In this document: positions 14,680 through 24,132 of the stretch, piece after piece | Layout of the letters: the number at the start of each line of letters is the position of its first letter | How positions within the stretch are numbered: the stretch's first letter is position 1 | Notes under the pieces: generated by a model | Database searches by the model: none | What the model was told of the DNA's origin: nothing | Seen by the model: the letters and a program-made list of their open reading frames with translations, nothing else | Program-made: the position numbers and the translations under genes | DNA from: Anaerolineae bacterium | Lineage (GTDB): Bacteria > Chloroflexota > Anaerolineae > Aggregatilineales > Phototrophicaceae | Length of the DNA: 37,449 nucleotides | Reading direction: 5' to 3' | NCBI GenBank assembly: GCA_022821805.1 | Contig: JAJECX010000007.1 | Span: forward strand, 1-37,449

Positions 14680-17421
14680 ATGATTCACTTCACCCTTAAT
14701 GGCAAAACCGTACAGTACATGGGCGACCCCGACCGCGCGCTGATGAACGTCTTGCGCGAGGATATGGGAATCATCTCGCCCAAGGACGGCTGCGCGCCGC
14801 AAGCCGCTTGTGGCTGCTGCGTCGTGGGCGTCGATGACAAGGCGCTGCTCTCCTGCGTGACCAAGATGAGCAAGATTGAGGGTACGTCGGTAACCACCAC
14901 CGAAGGGTTGGGCGAATATCGGCAAAACGTATTTGCCGATTCTTTCGTAAAAGAGGGCGGCGTGCAATGCGGCTTCTGCATCCCCGGCATCGTCATGCAA
15001 GCCAATAACCTCATCAACCACAATCCCGAGCCCTCGCGCGCCGACATCGAAAAATGCCTGACACCTCACCTCTGTCGCTGTACCGGCTACAAGAAGATCG
15101 TGACAGCGATTCAAAACGCCGCCGAAGCCATCCGCAACGAAGAAGAGATTCACATGCCGGAAGTCGATGGCGGCATCGGCTCGCGTCTGCCCAAGTATCA
15201 AGCGCAGGACTTAGTGCTCGGCCAGCATCGCTACGTCGATGACGTGCGCATGGAAGGCATGAAGATCGGCGCGCTCAAATTCAGCGATCACCCGCGCGCC
15301 GTCATCAAATCAATGGACCTGAGCGCGGCCGAGGCGCATCCGGGCGTGCTGCGCATCTTCACGGCGGAGGATGTGCCGGGCGACCGCCACATTGGCTTGA
15401 TCAAGCAGGATTGGCCCCTGATGATCGCGGTCGGCGAGACGACGCGATATGTCGGCGATGTGCTGGCGATTGTGGTGGCGGAGACCGATGCGATCGCGCG
15501 CGAAGCGGTCGCCTTGATCGACATCGACTACGACGTGCTGGAACCGGTCACCGATATGCACGCAGCGATGCTGGCAGACAGCCCTTCGATTCACGATGGC
15601 GGCAACGTGCTGTCGCAATCGATCACCAATCGCGGCGACCTTGAGCAGTCAATGGCGGAATCGACATACACCACTCAGGGCGTATACGAAACGCAGATGA
15701 TTGAACATGGCTTCATGGAGCCGGAAGCTTGTGTGGCTTACCCCCATCCCCCGGCCCCTTCCCCCATAAAGAGGGAAGGGGAGAAAGGCGATGGTCTTCG
15801 GACTCCCGAAGGAGTTGACGAAAGTCCCTCCCTCCTTGTGGGGGAGGGATTTAGGGTGGGGGGTGGAATAGAAGTCCTCTCGCAGGGGCAGGGTGTCTTT
15901 GAAGATCGCGTGCAGATTGCCAAGCTGCTGGGCTTGCCGCAAGAGGATGTGCATGTGGTGCTGGTGCCAAACGGCGGCGCATTTGGCGGCAAGGAAGACC
16001 TCTCGGTGCAAGGACATGCAGCCCTGGCTGCTTATCTGATGGGCGAGCCGGTCAAGGTGCGCCTGACGCGCGATGAGTCAATCGTGATGCATCCCAAACG
16101 CCATCCGATCTGGATGGAATACACCATCGGCTGCGATGAAGAGGGCATGTTGACTTTCTGCAAGGGGCGCTTCGTCGGCGATACCGGCGCCTATGCCTCG
16201 GTTGGCATGAAGGTGTTGGAGCGTTCGGCCGGGCACGCCACCGGCGCCTATAACTTCCCGGTCACCGACATCGTCAGCACCGCGGTCTACACCAACAATT
16301 TGCCCTGCGGCGCCATGCGCGGATTCGGCGTGAATCAAACGGCATTTGCTTTGGAGAGTTGCATTGACGATCTTTGCCAGCAAGGCGGCTTCGACCGTTG
16401 GCAATTCCGTTACCAAAATGCGCTTGATGACGGCGATATGACCGCCACCGGGCAAGTTATCGAAGCGGGCGCCGGCGCCAAGGCGACGCTGGAAGCGGTG
16501 AAGGACGAATTCCAGAACGCGAAATTCGCCGGCATCGCCTGCGGCATCAAAAATACCGGCATCGGCAACGGCATGCCCGATTCCTCGAAAGTTACGCTTT
16601 CGGTCGTTCCCAACCCCGCTGCGGAAGAGGGAGAAGAGAAGGCCAAGGTCATCATTGATCACGGCTGGACCGAGATGGGGCAGGGTGTGCATACGATGGC
16701 GGTGCAGGCGCTCGTGACGGAAACGGGGATTCCGCCATCCATGATTGAGGCGCGCGTCGAGACCAGTTCGGAGATGGTCACTGGCATGACAACCGCCTCG
16801 CGCGCGACATCGCTGATCGGCAACGCCATCATTGACGCCTGCGCGCGATTCAAAGAAGATCTGGAGTATCACAAACTGGAAGAGTTGGTCGGGCGCCAAT
16901 ACGAAGGCGAGTTCACTGTCGATTGGACGACCAAGCCGGGCGCCATGGTCGAGAAAATCTATACGCACTACTCCTACAGCTACGCCACGCAGTTGGTGGT
17001 TTTGGACGATGACGGGCAGCTGGAGAAGATCGTCGCCGCCCATGACGCCGGCAAGATCTTCAACCCGACGCTCTTCGAGGGTCAACTGGAAGGCTCGATT
17101 CACATGGGCTTGGGTTATGCCATCAGCGAGGACCTGCCGATGGAAGGCGGCCGACCCAAGAGCACGATGCTGCGCAAATGCGGCATCCTGCGCGCCAAAG
17201 ACATGCCGGAGATGGAAGTCATCGGCGTCGAAGTGCCCGATCCCTACGGTCCGTATGGCGCCAAGGGCGTCGGCGAAATTGGGCTGGTGCCGACGGCCGG
17301 CGCGGTGGCAAATGCGCTGTACCAGTTTGATGGCGTTCGCCGTCACAAGCTGCCGATGCGCCTGCCGCGGAAGCGTCCGGTTCGGCGTTCGCGGACGAAT
17401 GGGGGGAATGGGAAGCGTTAG
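14680..17421 (+). CDS. single-chain molybdenum aldehyde oxidoreductase (MOP/xanthine oxidase family)
   Basis: This 913-residue enzyme has two [2Fe-2S] domains fused to a molybdopterin subunit and no FAD domain, like Desulfovibrio aldehyde oxidoreductase (about 907 residues). It oxidises aldehydes or N-heterocycles with water as oxygen source. The first cluster uses C38, C44, C47 and C59 (C-x5-C-x2-C spacing, with an extra C46). The second uses C97, C100, C132 and C134 (QCGFC; LCRCTGY). The Moco domain starts near 170 (YVDDVRMEGM) and contains GGAFGGKED, the MRGFG loop and the catalytic Glu866 (KGVGEIGL). Start ATG 14680 has AGGGAGA; the frame is open further upstream without homology. Residues ~355-395 are a translated palindromic repeat inserted in frame, between CVAYP and the native IEVLSQGQG. 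The protein ends in a basic tail. Confidence 0.92.
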   Translation: MIHFTLNGKTVQYMGDPDRALMNVLREDMGIISPKDGCAPQAACGCCVVGVDDKALLSCVTKMSKIEGTSVTTTEGLGEYRQNVFADSFVKEGGVQCGFCIPGIVMQANNLINHNPEPSRADIEKCLTPHLCRCTGYKKIVTAIQNAAEAIRNEEEIHMPEVDGGIGSRLPKYQAQDLVLGQHRYVDDVRMEGMKIGALKFSDHPRAVIKSMDLSAAEAHPGVLRIFTAEDVPGDRHIGLIKQDWPLMIAVGETTRYVGDVLAIVVAETDAIAREAVALIDIDYDVLEPVTDMHAAMLADSPSIHDGGNVLSQSITNRGDLEQSMAESTYTTQGVYETQMIEHGFMEPEACVAYPHPPAPSPIKREGEKGDGLRTPEGVDESPSLLVGEGFRVGGGIEVLSQGQGVFEDRVQIAKLLGLPQEDVHVVLVPNGGAFGGKEDLSVQGHAALAAYLMGEPVKVRLTRDESIVMHPKRHPIWMEYTIGCDEEGMLTFCKGRFVGDTGAYASVGMKVLERSAGHATGAYNFPVTDIVSTAVYTNNLPCGAMRGFGVNQTAFALESCIDDLCQQGGFDRWQFRYQNALDDGDMTATGQVIEAGAGAKATLEAVKDEFQNAKFAGIACGIKNTGIGNGMPDSSKVTLSVVPNPAAEEGEEKAKVIIDHGWTEMGQGVHTMAVQALVTETGIPPSMIEARVETSSEMVTGMTTASRATSLIGNAIIDACARFKEDLEYHKLEELVGRQYEGEFTVDWTTKPGAMVEKIYTHYSYSYATQLVVLDDDGQLEKIVAAHDAGKIFNPTLFEGQLEGSIHMGLGYAISEDLPMEGGRPKSTMLRKCGILRAKDMPEMEVIGVEVPDPYGPYGAKGVGEIGLVPTAGAVANALYQFDGVRRHKLPMRLPRKRPVRRSRTNGGNGKR
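15741..15863. repeat. ~122-bp palindromic repeat lying in frame inside the oxidoreductase gene
   Basis: It opens with CCCCCATCCCCCGGCCCCTT and ends with GGGGAGGGATTTAGGGTGGG. Near-identical ends and an almost equal length are found in the intergenic element at 32293-32414. The ends are imperfect inverted repeats (CCCCCATCCC versus CCCCCACCCT). Its length of about 123 bp is a multiple of three and the frame read has no stop, adding roughly 41 residues (PHPPAPSPIKREGEKGD...). Confidence 0.9.
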
Positions 17422-17443
17422 ACTAGACCGCCGGTGAAGAGAT

Positions 17444-17470
17444 TGTAGGGGCGATCTATTGGATCGCCCT
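17444..17470 (+). terminator. palindromic repeat, terminator-like, after the oxidoreductase gene
   Basis: GGGCGATC-TATTG-GATCGCCC gives an 8-bp stem followed by TTTT, 23 nt after the oxidoreductase stop. It begins with the GTAGGGGCGA sequence shared by the other short repeats, and of those copies it looks most like an intrinsic terminator. Confidence 0.6.
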
Positions 17471-17506
17471 TTTCGTATGAGAACAGCGCCCTTGTGCTAC
17501 CGGCGA

Positions 17507-17711
17507 CTATCTCTCGATCGGGATGTGCTGGTTCGGTGGCGCCGTTAGCTCGGGTTGTTTTGGCTGGAGTAAGATGCCGCGGACGGTGTTGGTGATATTG
17601 TCCGTAGCCTGATCTACAAAATGAGCGATATCTTCACTGAGCTCACTGACCGGCTTTTGCACCAAAGATGATTGCTCCACCAGGCGCAAACCAAACAGAA
17701 TCATCGGGCTG
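17507..17711 (-). other. possible displaced C-terminus of the membrane protein above
   Basis: This open segment reads on from the membrane protein in a shifted frame: PMILFGLRLVEQSSLV, then a helical acidic stretch (SELSEDIAHFVDQATDNI) and a polar end. It has no plausible start or ribosome site of its own, which favours a shifted extension over a separate gene. Confidence 0.4.
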
Positions 17712-18110
17712 AAAAACAAGAACAATAAACGGACTGACGCCCGCAAGCCAGGTCAAACCAAGTGCGAGCAGCGCGCTGGAGGCAAAGTCTGATGGCTTGA
17801 CAAAGTACAGCGGAACGTAGAGCAACCACACGAAAACGTTGGAAATAGCTGCAATTAGCAGGCCCCCGATCGCAAACGGCAGCGCGAGTAGACCACTGAA
17901 AGAGATACTGTGGCTCAGCAAAATGACCCCAGCGACCCAGGCAGCCGCTTTCGCCAATTTCAACATAGTGCCCACGCGCTGGCGCTTGATCGTTTCCCAT
18001 ATTCTCGCCAGCGTCTCGCTCAAAAACGCTGTCGAATCAATCTCCAATGGGCCTCCGGTCGATTTTACCAAGTAGGTCTTGCCGTCCAAATAATACAGAT
18101 TATCCGCCAT
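17643..18110 (-). CDS. small membrane protein, probable frameshift near its C-terminus
   Basis: The function is unknown. The ATG at 18110 follows a strong AGGAGG, giving MADNLYYLDGKTYLVK. After a soluble ~45-residue head there are three or four hydrophobic spans (AAAWVAGVILL; GLLALPFAIGGLLIAAI; FVWLLYVPLYF; SALLALGLTWLAGVSPFIVLVF). The frame then ends in an atypical tail (DDSVWFAPGGAIIFGAKAGQ, stop at 17643). Losing one base of the A5 run at 17712-17716 would instead continue into a frame open to 17507 that reads SPMILFGLRLVEQSSLVQ and then an acidic, amphipathic tail, a more natural ending. It may be intact as read or frameshifted. Confidence 0.6.
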   Translation of the reverse strand: MADNLYYLDGKTYLVKSTGGPLEIDSTAFLSETLARIWETIKRQRVGTMLKLAKAAAWVAGVILLSHSISFSGLLALPFAIGGLLIAAISNVFVWLLYVPLYFVKPSDFASSALLALGLTWLAGVSPFIVLVFQPDDSVWFAPGGAIIFGAKAGQ

Positions 18111-18257
18111 TGCGTTTCCTCCTGAGCTTGCGTCACCTGTCCGATATACGCTGTTCACTTGCAGGCAGCACCCTTCACCTATCAATATAATTGCTACTGG
18201 AAATAACAAACCCCCAGATATTGGGGGCTTCGGGGTTTAAGAATCATGCTATTGATG

Positions 18258-18827
18258 TCAACTGGGAAAGATGTCACTAACGAGGATTTCAAATCCCGGC
18301 AGTACGTCTCCGCCGGACAGGCTATCGGTTTCGGATAGGGTCGTAGCGCCGGCGGCGGTTTGCACGACGACGCTGCGCGTCTCTGGATAGACCAGCCAGA
18401 CCAGACGCGTGCCTGCTTTCAGGAGTTGCATCACTTTCAGATGCGTGTCGCTCGTCTTGTTGTTGGGCGATATCACTTCGACCGCGAGATCGGGTCCTAC
18501 TTCGTACCAACTGAAATCCGGCGCATCAGGCACTCGTGATTTACGGACAAATGCGATATCTAAACCGCGGACGGTATCTCGCCCGCCAGTCTTGCGAGCG
18601 AGAACAAAGCCGGTGTCGCCCGAAACGACCTCGCCAAGTTTGCCGCGCTTGACGAAGAATACGATCTCCGCCGTAAGGAGCGCCGCGACGACTCCGTGAA
18701 TCCGGGTTGGCTTCGACATCTCGATGAGCTCTCCTTCGACAAGTTCAATTACGCGATCGAGATATTCAGGCCGCTCCATCAACTCGAAGAAGCGCTCGGC
18801 TGATATGATGCGCTCTTTGACTTCCAT
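18258..18827 (-). CDS. Uma2-family (DUF820) restriction-endonuclease-fold protein
   Basis: This is a 189-residue protein of the Uma2/DUF820 family, common in Cyanobacteria and Chloroflexota and having a PD-(D/E)XK-like nuclease fold; its biological role is unsettled. Family landmarks are the N-terminal ELVEGELIEMSKPTRIHG, the mid-protein DIAFVRKSRVP, and the core DLAVEVISPNNKTSD with the expected E and downstream LLKAGTRLVWLVYPE. Length is normal and the frame is intact. The start at 18827 is supported by AGGAC just upstream. It is a solitary gene, not clearly operonic with either neighbour. Confidence 0.88.
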   Translation of the reverse strand: MEVKERIISAERFFELMERPEYLDRVIELVEGELIEMSKPTRIHGVVAALLTAEIVFFVKRGKLGEVVSGDTGFVLARKTGGRDTVRGLDIAFVRKSRVPDAPDFSWYEVGPDLAVEVISPNNKTSDTHLKVMQLLKAGTRLVWLVYPETRSVVVQTAAGATTLSETDSLSGGDVLPGFEILVSDIFPS

Positions 18828-18905
18828 GTCCTGTCCATACCTTTCAGCGTTCTTGCTGACAGCGATATTCTACCATTTGCAAAAGCGAACGCAAAACACG
18901 GGCAA

Positions 18906-20420
18906 TCAATCGCAGAGCGCCTCGCGCAGCTTGGCTTTTTGGATTTTGCCCAGCGCATTGGCGGGGAACTCGTCGACAAAAACGACTCTTCGCGGTACCT
19001 TATATGCTGCCAAGCGATCGCGGCAGAAGGCGCAGATCTGGGCTTCGTCGGCCGCGGCGCCATCGCGCAGGATGATCGCCGCCACGACCTGCTCGCCCCA
19101 TTCGTCGTCGGGGCAGCCAACGACCGCGCAAGCCGCCACCGCCGGGTGCTCCATCAGCGCGAGCTCAACTTCTGGCGGGTAGACGTTCAAGCCGCCGGTG
19201 ATGATGAGGTCTTTGGCGCGCCCTTTTAGCGTGTAATAGCCATCGCGCTCGCGCATGCCCATATCGCCAGTGCGCAGCCAGCCGTCTTCGGTGAAGGCTT
19301 CGGCCGTCTTTTGCGGCTGGCGCCAGTAACCCTTGAAGACATGGGCGCCTTTGATTTGCACTTCGCCGACTTCGCCATCGGGCAAGGGTGTTTCGGTCGC
19401 TGGGTCGACGATGCGCGCCGAAACGCCGGGCAGTGGCATGCCAACCGAGCCGACGCGGCGTTCGCCATGTAGCGGATTCGACAGGTTCATGCCGGTTTCG
19501 GTCATGCCATAGCGCTCCAGCAGCGTGACCTTGAAGGTCTTTTGGTAGCCAAGGAAAAGATCATCGGGCAAGCGGTCGGAGCCGGAGGTCATCAGGCGCA
19601 AATGGCTAAGGTCGCAGCGCCGATTGCCCGCCAGCTGATGAAGACGGCGATGCATGGTTGGCACGCCCATGAAAACGGAAAAGCGTTTGGAGCGCAGCAG
19701 TTTCAGCGCCGCCGCCGCGTCAAAGCTTGGCAGCATGATCGTGGAAGCGCCGGCGCGCAGCGCGCCATGCAGGGCGACCACCAGCCCATGCACGTGAAAG
19801 ATAGGCAAGACATGCAGCAATACATCGTCTTGGCGCCAGCCCCAGGCTTCGTGCAGCGCGCGGATATTGGCGGTCAAGTTGCCATGCGTGATCAGCGCGC
19901 CCTTGGGACGACTGGTGGTGCCGCTGGTATAGAGCATCATCGCTGTTTGATCGGGATCAGTTGGCAGCGGCGATTTCGCTTTTGGCGAGAAACTCGAAAC
20001 GTTCGATTCCCAGCTTTCGCTGGGACTTATGAATACCAATTGCTCCAACGACGGGAGCTCGGCCTGAATCGTCCTGATCTGATGCTGCTTGCGCCGATCA
20101 GCGATCAGAAGCCTCGCCTCGGAATCGGCCAGAAAGTAGCGCAATTCGGCGGTGGGGTAGGCGGGATTCAAGGGCAAAAAGATGGCGCCGATTCGCATGG
20201 CGGCCAGATGAAAGTAGATGAAGGGCAGGCACTTGGGCAGCTGGGCGGCGACGCGATCACCGCGCGCTATGCCCAGGGAGAGCAGGTACGCGGCTGTGCG
20301 ATTGACGGTTTGCTCAAGCGCTCCGTAGGTGACGGGCGAGCCATCGACGAATTGGATAGCCACTTTGTCGGGCTGGCAACGGCTATGCTGCGAGAGCGTA
20401 TCAAGAAACATGATTGTCAT
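18906..20420 (-). CDS. acyl-CoA synthetase, malonyl-CoA ligase (MatB)-like
   Basis: This is a 504-residue AMP-forming ligase activating a carboxylic acid to its CoA thioester. The ATP loop is [11 protein letters not shown], with Ser where Gly is usual. Other motifs are [15 protein letters not shown], the hinge [36 protein letters not shown], and the C-terminal catalytic Lys in [11 protein letters not shown]. The [11 protein letters not shown] and [15 protein letters not shown] segments resemble malonyl-CoA synthetases more than long-chain ligases, so malonate or methylmalonate is the favoured substrate (inference). Start ATG 20420; no strong ribosome site. Confidence 0.87.
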   Translation of the reverse strand: MTIMFLDTLSQHSRCQPDKVAIQFVDGSPVTYGALEQTVNRTAAYLLSLGIARGDRVAAQLPKCLPFIYFHLAAMRIGAIFLPLNPAYPTAELRYFLADSEARLLIADRRKQHQIRTIQAELPSLEQLVFISPSESWESNVSSFSPKAKSPLPTDPDQTAMMLYTSGTTSRPKGALITHGNLTANIRALHEAWGWRQDDVLLHVLPIFHVHGLVVALHGALRAGASTIMLPSFDAAAALKLLRSKRFSVFMGVPTMHRRLHQLAGNRRCDLSHLRLMTSGSDRLPDDLFLGYQKTFKVTLLERYGMTETGMNLSNPLHGERRVGSVGMPLPGVSARIVDPATETPLPDGEVGEVQIKGAHVFKGYWRQPQKTAEAFTEDGWLRTGDMGMRERDGYYTLKGRAKDLIITGGLNVYPPEVELALMEHPAVAACAVVGCPDDEWGEQVVAAIILRDGAAADEAQICAFCRDRLAAYKVPRRVVFVDEFPANALGKIQKAKLREALCD

Positions 20421-20591
20421 TTAACCACTGACTACCCAGCAGTAGAATCGAATGCGTTGCGAGAAATAAGGCGGGGAGCAAAAGAACGGATGATTGAGCC
20501 AAGGGTTCGCCCGTGCCGATTCAGCATTTACCGTTGGTTTCATACATGGCGCTACTCGTCGTGCGAGCATGGCAAAGTCGAAATGTCGGTC

Positions 20592-22697
20592 TCAGCGCGC
20601 GACCAGGATGGCAACCGAGCGCGCGCCGACGATCATGGAATTCTGGTCTTCCAGCCGCACTTCGCGCCCGGGCGGATAACTGTCATCGGGCGGCGTCATG
20701 CTTGTGTTTACCGCCACATGCCAGCGCAACGGCTGCGGAGGGCGCGGCAATTCGAACGCGGTCGTCTCCCAATAGGCATTCATGATTAGGTATACGATAT
20801 CGGCCGGAGCGCCTTCCTCGGCCGCTTCGGCGCTGCAGAACATCACCGCCAATTGGCGGCTTTCATGCGACCAATCGGGCGACCAGGGCTCGCGACCATG
20901 GAAGGAGATGCTATCGGTAAATCGATCGCCGTTCGCCACTGCAGCTGGCTGATGCTTCAAATAGGAGCGCCGGCGCAGGACCGGGTGCGCCGCCCGCAAC
21001 TGAATGAGATGGCGAAGAAATGTGAAAAGCGCCTCATTCGCGGGAAGCGCGCTCCAATCCAAGTAATTGATCAAGTCGTCATGGCAATAGCTATTATTGT
21101 TGCCGCCTTTGCTGTGGCCGATTTCGTCGCCCATGAGCAGCATAGGCACACCCTGACTGACCAAAAGTATACTGAGGAAATTCTTCATCTGACGCTGGCG
21201 CAGACAGTTGGTTTCCGGGTCGTCGCTTGGTCCTTCCCAGCCGCAATTCCAGCTAAGATTTTCATCCATGCCGTCGCGATTGTCTTCGCCGTTAGCGTGA
21301 TTGCTTTTCTCGCTGTAGCTCACCAGGTCGCGTAATGTAAAGCCATCATGGGCGGTGATGAAATTGACCGATGCCTGCGGTCCGCGATCGCCGTAGATAT
21401 CGGGCGAGCCTTGTACGCGCGCCGCCATCGCGCCGACCATACCCGCGTCGCCCTTCACGAAGCGGCGCACATCATCGCGATAGCGTCCGTTCCATTCAGC
21501 CCAGCGGCCGTAGGCGGGGAAGCTGCCCACCTGATATAAGCCGCCGGCGTCCCAGGCTTCGGCGATGAGTTTGGTGTTCGCCAGCAGCGGATCGTAAGCC
21601 AACACTTCTAGCAAGGGCGGGTCAGGGTCGGGCACACCTTCCGGGTCGCGCCCCATGCTCGAGGCGAGGTCGAAGCGGAAACCGTCGATATGATATTCGC
21701 TGACCCAGTAGCGCAGGCAGTCCAGCAATACGACGCGCACGACCGGATGGTTGCAATTGACTGTATTGCCCACGCCGCTGAAGTTGTAGTAGCTGCCATC
21801 CGGCTTCAACAGGTAATAGATGCTATTGTCGATCCCGCGGTAGGAAATAGTAGGTCCGTTTTCATTGCCCTCGGCGGTGTGGTTGAAAACGACATCCAAC
21901 CAGACCTCGATGCCATGGAGATGACAAGCTTTGACCAGCGATTTGAGTTCATTGATTGGTTCGCCAGAGGCGGAGTAGCCCGCCTTTGGCGCGAAGAAGC
22001 CAACAGGATTGTAGCCCCAGAAATTCACCAGCTGGTCGCCGGTTTCCGGATTCTGGAGGTCGTTATCCAATTCGTCGAATTCGAAGACCGGCATCAATTC
22101 GATGCAGTTGACGCCTAGCTGCTTCAGATAGGGGATTTTCTCGATAATGGCAGCAAAGGCGCCGGGCGCGCTCACATCGGATGCGGGATGCGCGCTAAAG
22201 CCGCGCGTGTGCATTTCGTAAATGATGAGATCTTCCAGCGGAATGTTTAACTGCTTATCGCCTTCCCAGTCGAAGTCGTCAATATGTGGGCGGGCGCGAT
22301 ATGGGTAGATGCCCTCGCGGGCGCCGGATTCGCCCCACTTGTCCAGCCCGCCGATCGATTTGGCGTAAGGATCGAGCAGGATTCGCTGCGGGTCAAAACG
22401 ATGTCCATTGGCGGGATCGAAGGGACCATCGATCCGGAAGCCGTATTCGATTTGGTCCGGGTCTAGATCGAGGACCGTCATCGCATAGACATCTCCGGTG
22501 CGGAAGGAATCGAGGAAGGGAATCTCCACCAGGGGCGTCTCGGCGCCCCGCTCAAAGAGGACGAGACTGCAGGAATTGGCGTGGCAGGAAAAGATCGAGA
22601 AGTTAATGCCCTCTGGCAGGACCGTCGCGCCAAAGGGGCGCGGCCGCCCCGGGCGAAATTCGAAATTGCCAAGCTTGTAATTCGGTAGGATACCCAT
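20592..22697 (-). CDS. glgX: glycogen debranching enzyme, GlgX/isoamylase type
   Basis: This is a 701-residue GH13 (subfamily 11) enzyme hydrolysing alpha-1,6 branches of glycogen. An N-terminal CBM48-like domain (residues ~8-100, PFGATVLPEGINFSIFSCHA) precedes the barrel. Catalytic motifs are DVVFNHTAEG, the nucleophile Asp in DGFRFDLASS, the acid/base Glu in LIAEAWDAGG, and the transition-state Asp in TAHDGFTL. QRQMKNFLSILLVSQGVPMLLMGDE is also typical. Length is normal for GlgX. It is divergent from the nucleoside transporter operon, and no other glycogen genes are near, so it is a stand-alone gene here. Confidence 0.95.
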   Translation of the reverse strand: MGILPNYKLGNFEFRPGRPRPFGATVLPEGINFSIFSCHANSCSLVLFERGAETPLVEIPFLDSFRTGDVYAMTVLDLDPDQIEYGFRIDGPFDPANGHRFDPQRILLDPYAKSIGGLDKWGESGAREGIYPYRARPHIDDFDWEGDKQLNIPLEDLIIYEMHTRGFSAHPASDVSAPGAFAAIIEKIPYLKQLGVNCIELMPVFEFDELDNDLQNPETGDQLVNFWGYNPVGFFAPKAGYSASGEPINELKSLVKACHLHGIEVWLDVVFNHTAEGNENGPTISYRGIDNSIYYLLKPDGSYYNFSGVGNTVNCNHPVVRVVLLDCLRYWVSEYHIDGFRFDLASSMGRDPEGVPDPDPPLLEVLAYDPLLANTKLIAEAWDAGGLYQVGSFPAYGRWAEWNGRYRDDVRRFVKGDAGMVGAMAARVQGSPDIYGDRGPQASVNFITAHDGFTLRDLVSYSEKSNHANGEDNRDGMDENLSWNCGWEGPSDDPETNCLRQRQMKNFLSILLVSQGVPMLLMGDEIGHSKGGNNNSYCHDDLINYLDWSALPANEALFTFLRHLIQLRAAHPVLRRRSYLKHQPAAVANGDRFTDSISFHGREPWSPDWSHESRQLAVMFCSAEAAEEGAPADIVYLIMNAYWETTAFELPRPPQPLRWHVAVNTSMTPPDDSYPPGREVRLEDQNSMIVGARSVAILVAR

Positions 22698-22769
22698 AGC
22701 GCAACTTTAACAAAGTTCATTCCCCGATACGACAATTATAGCCAAAAGCAGTCCCTTTCCGACGAGAAG

Positions 22770-22798
22770 TTGAAGAAACACTCGAAACTTGGCATACT
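22770..22798 (+). promoter_or_regulatory. promoter of the BMP-type transporter operon
   Basis: TTGAAG (22770-22775) and CATACT (22793-22798) are exactly 17 nt apart, upstream of the permease at 22915 and in the divergent gap with glgX. The spacing and base pattern resemble the promoter at 14552. Confidence 0.45.
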
Positions 22799-22914
22799 AA
22801 CAGTCGTTTTATTCTGTTCACTGGCTCATCTTCGTTCGCGATGCAGAAACTTCATCGTTTAGGATCCGCAGTGTCGGCGCAGTTGGCGGCTCGCAGAATC
22901 GCCCCTGCAAGGGT

Positions 22915-24132
22915 GTGGCTACTTTGAACATAAGCTCTGGTTTTTCTGAGTCCGCGTTGGCGGGTCGCCTGAATCGGCTCATTGACTTTGCGCCGGTGCT
23001 CATCGCTTTGCTGCTGGCGCTGGTCGTGTCCTCGGTGTTGCTCATTGCGCTGAACGCCAATCCCTTTGAAGCCTTCGACTTCATGCTGAAAGGGGCGGTG
23101 GGTTCCGAGAATGCGACCGCGGAGACCTTGGTCAAGGCGACGCCAATTCTCTTCGTCGGCATCGGCATCACGATCGCTTTCCGCGGCGGCATGATCAATA
23201 TCGGCGGGGAAGGGCAGATGATCGCGGGCGCCCTGGCCGGCGTGACGGTCGCGCTGGTATTGGGGGAGGCGCGGGTTCCGGCGGAAATGGCGAAAACGCC
23301 CGGCGCCTTTGACTTGATCATCGTGACCTGTTCATTGCTAGGCGGCTTTCTGATGGGCGCGCTGTATGGCGGGTTGGCCGGCTTTCTGAAAGCCTATTTC
23401 GATGTCAACGAGATCTTGAGCACGATCATGCTCAATCAGATCGCGGTGCAGATGATGAACTTTCTGCTCAACGGCATATTGCTGGATCCAGCGGAGGCGG
23501 GCTTCAACAACATCCCCAAGACGGCAAGGCTGGTCACTGCGGCGCAGCTCCCGCGTTTATCGCTGCCGATTGGCGATCCTTGGCTGTTTGCGCGAACGCG
23601 CTTGCATTGGGGTTTGATCATCGCCATGGCGCTGGCGGTGATTATCTATATTTTTCTTTGGCGCACATCCTGGGGTTATCGCATTCGGGCGGTCGGCGAG
23701 AACCAGCGCGCCTCCAGCTACGCCGGCATCAATGTGAAGCGGCAAATGATGTTTTCGATGTTTCTGGCTGGCGGTTTTTCCGGGTTGGCTGGAGTCGTTC
23801 AGGTATTGGGATTGCAATATCGATTGCAGACCGATGGGTCGCCGGCGGGTTTCACGGGCGCGGCCGGCTTCAACGGCATTGTGGCGGCGCTTTTCGGCGG
23901 GCTGAATCCGATTGGCGCGATACCGGCAGCGGCCTTCTTCGGCGGGCTGTTGGTTGGAGCGCAGAAGATGCAGCGCGAGCTGGGGGTGCCGGCGTCGCTG
24001 ATCACGGCGGTCAATGGCTTGATCGTCGTCTTCGTCGTCAGCAGCGAGATTTTCATTTTGCAGCGAAGCAAGCGGCGGGTTAGCGTCGCGGAGCAAACTG
24101 ATGAAAGCGATGACGGGGAAGAGGACGGCTGA
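22915..24132 (+). CDS. nucleoside/BMP-type ABC transporter permease 1 (NupB/YufP-like)
   Basis: This is a 405-residue inner-membrane permease of the branched-chain/nucleoside class (BPD_transp_2). The hallmark MINIGGEGQMIAGA and the coupling region GYRIRAVGENQRASSYAGI are visible, with about ten hydrophobic spans. The start used is GTG 22915; TTG 22924 is an alternative, and no ATG is suitable. The C-terminus is charged (EQTDESDDGEEDG), as in other YufP-like proteins. Its stop overlaps the next start (TGATG), so the two permeases are translationally coupled. Confidence 0.9.
   Translation: MATLNISSGFSESALAGRLNRLIDFAPVLIALLLALVVSSVLLIALNANPFEAFDFMLKGAVGSENATAETLVKATPILFVGIGITIAFRGGMINIGGEGQMIAGALAGVTVALVLGEARVPAEMAKTPGAFDLIIVTCSLLGGFLMGALYGGLAGFLKAYFDVNEILSTIMLNQIAVQMMNFLLNGILLDPAEAGFNNIPKTARLVTAAQLPRLSLPIGDPWLFARTRLHWGLIIAMALAVIIYIFLWRTSWGYRIRAVGENQRASSYAGINVKRQMMFSMFLAGGFSGLAGVVQVLGLQYRLQTDGSPAGFTGAAGFNGIVAALFGGLNPIGAIPAAAFFGGLLVGAQKMQRELGVPASLITAVNGLIVVFVVSSEIFILQRSKRRVSVAEQTDESDDGEEDG

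Noticed and set aside
16078..17346. 422-codon open frame on the minus strand
   Set aside because: Antisense to the Moco domain of the oxidoreductase, which has convincing motifs through this region.
19542..20789. 415-codon open frame on the plus strand
   Set aside because: Antisense to the acyl-CoA synthetase and the end of glgX; no recognisable domain.
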